From positions 1-6,071 of the forward strand of contig CAJQOB010000252.1 in NCBI GenBank assembly GCA_905479845.1: a stretch of 6,071 nucleotides of DNA, read 5' to 3'. The notes beneath the pieces are model-generated. The model saw only the letters and a program-made list of their open reading frames with translations. It was not told the origin of the DNA and did not search any database. The DNA is from an uncultured Flavobacteriales bacterium (GTDB lineage: Bacteria > Bacteroidota > Bacteroidia > Flavobacteriales_D > Crocinitomicaceae). Below, piece by piece: positions 6,071-6,071 of the stretch (the stretch's first letter is position 1; each line of letters begins with the position of its first letter). A program made the translations under genes and the position numbers.

Positions 6071-6071
6071 T

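Noticed and set aside
1..6071. CRISPR array, transposon, tRNA or rRNA, or defence system
   Set aside because: I found no regularly spaced repeats, transposase motifs, tRNA-like cloverleaf or rRNA-like stretch, and no nuclease, helicase or toxin-antitoxin motif in the translated genes.

Overview
The window looks like ordinary chromosomal DNA of a Bacteroidota bacterium, most likely of the Flavobacteriales type. The evidence is a TonB-dependent receptor with an N-terminal carboxypeptidase-regulatory-like domain, AT-rich spacers, no Shine-Dalgarno sequences before the starts, several matches to the Bacteroidota promoter pattern (TTG, 17-23 bases, TAnnTTTG), and many small proteins with Sec signal peptides. 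The genus cannot be read from the sequence. Both ends cut through genes.

Layout. Positions 1-477 (minus) hold the first 159 codons of gyrB, the DNA gyrase B ATPase domain. A 320-base divergent spacer follows, with a candidate promoter for each flanking gene and a TTATCAACA inverted repeat. At 798-1661 (plus) lies a periplasmic protein with a C-terminal OmpA-type peptidoglycan-binding domain. Its stop codon overlaps the stop of a convergent minus-strand gene (1658-2617) for an exported protein of unknown function. That gene sits 27 bases downstream of an 810-residue TonB-dependent receptor (2645-5077, minus), so the two may form one transcript. Further right, still on the minus strand, come an exported DUF2147 protein (5154-5582), a clear intrinsic terminator (5597-5630), and a reading frame from 5663 to the right edge.

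The genes are not one pathway. Apart from gyrB, they are mostly cell-envelope functions: outer-membrane uptake, peptidoglycan anchoring and small exported proteins. The receptor and the gene behind it are the only pair whose spacing suggests a shared job.

The most unusual feature is the right-edge frame. It ends in a chalcone-isomerase-like domain. Upstream of its apparent ATG the frame stays open to the window edge and encodes what looks like the first strand and MIDAS motif of a von Willebrand factor A domain, so two unrelated folds meet in frame near position 5940. This could be a real fusion or recombination, or an assembly join; sequence alone cannot decide. I see no CRISPR, transposon, tRNA, rRNA or recognisable defence system.
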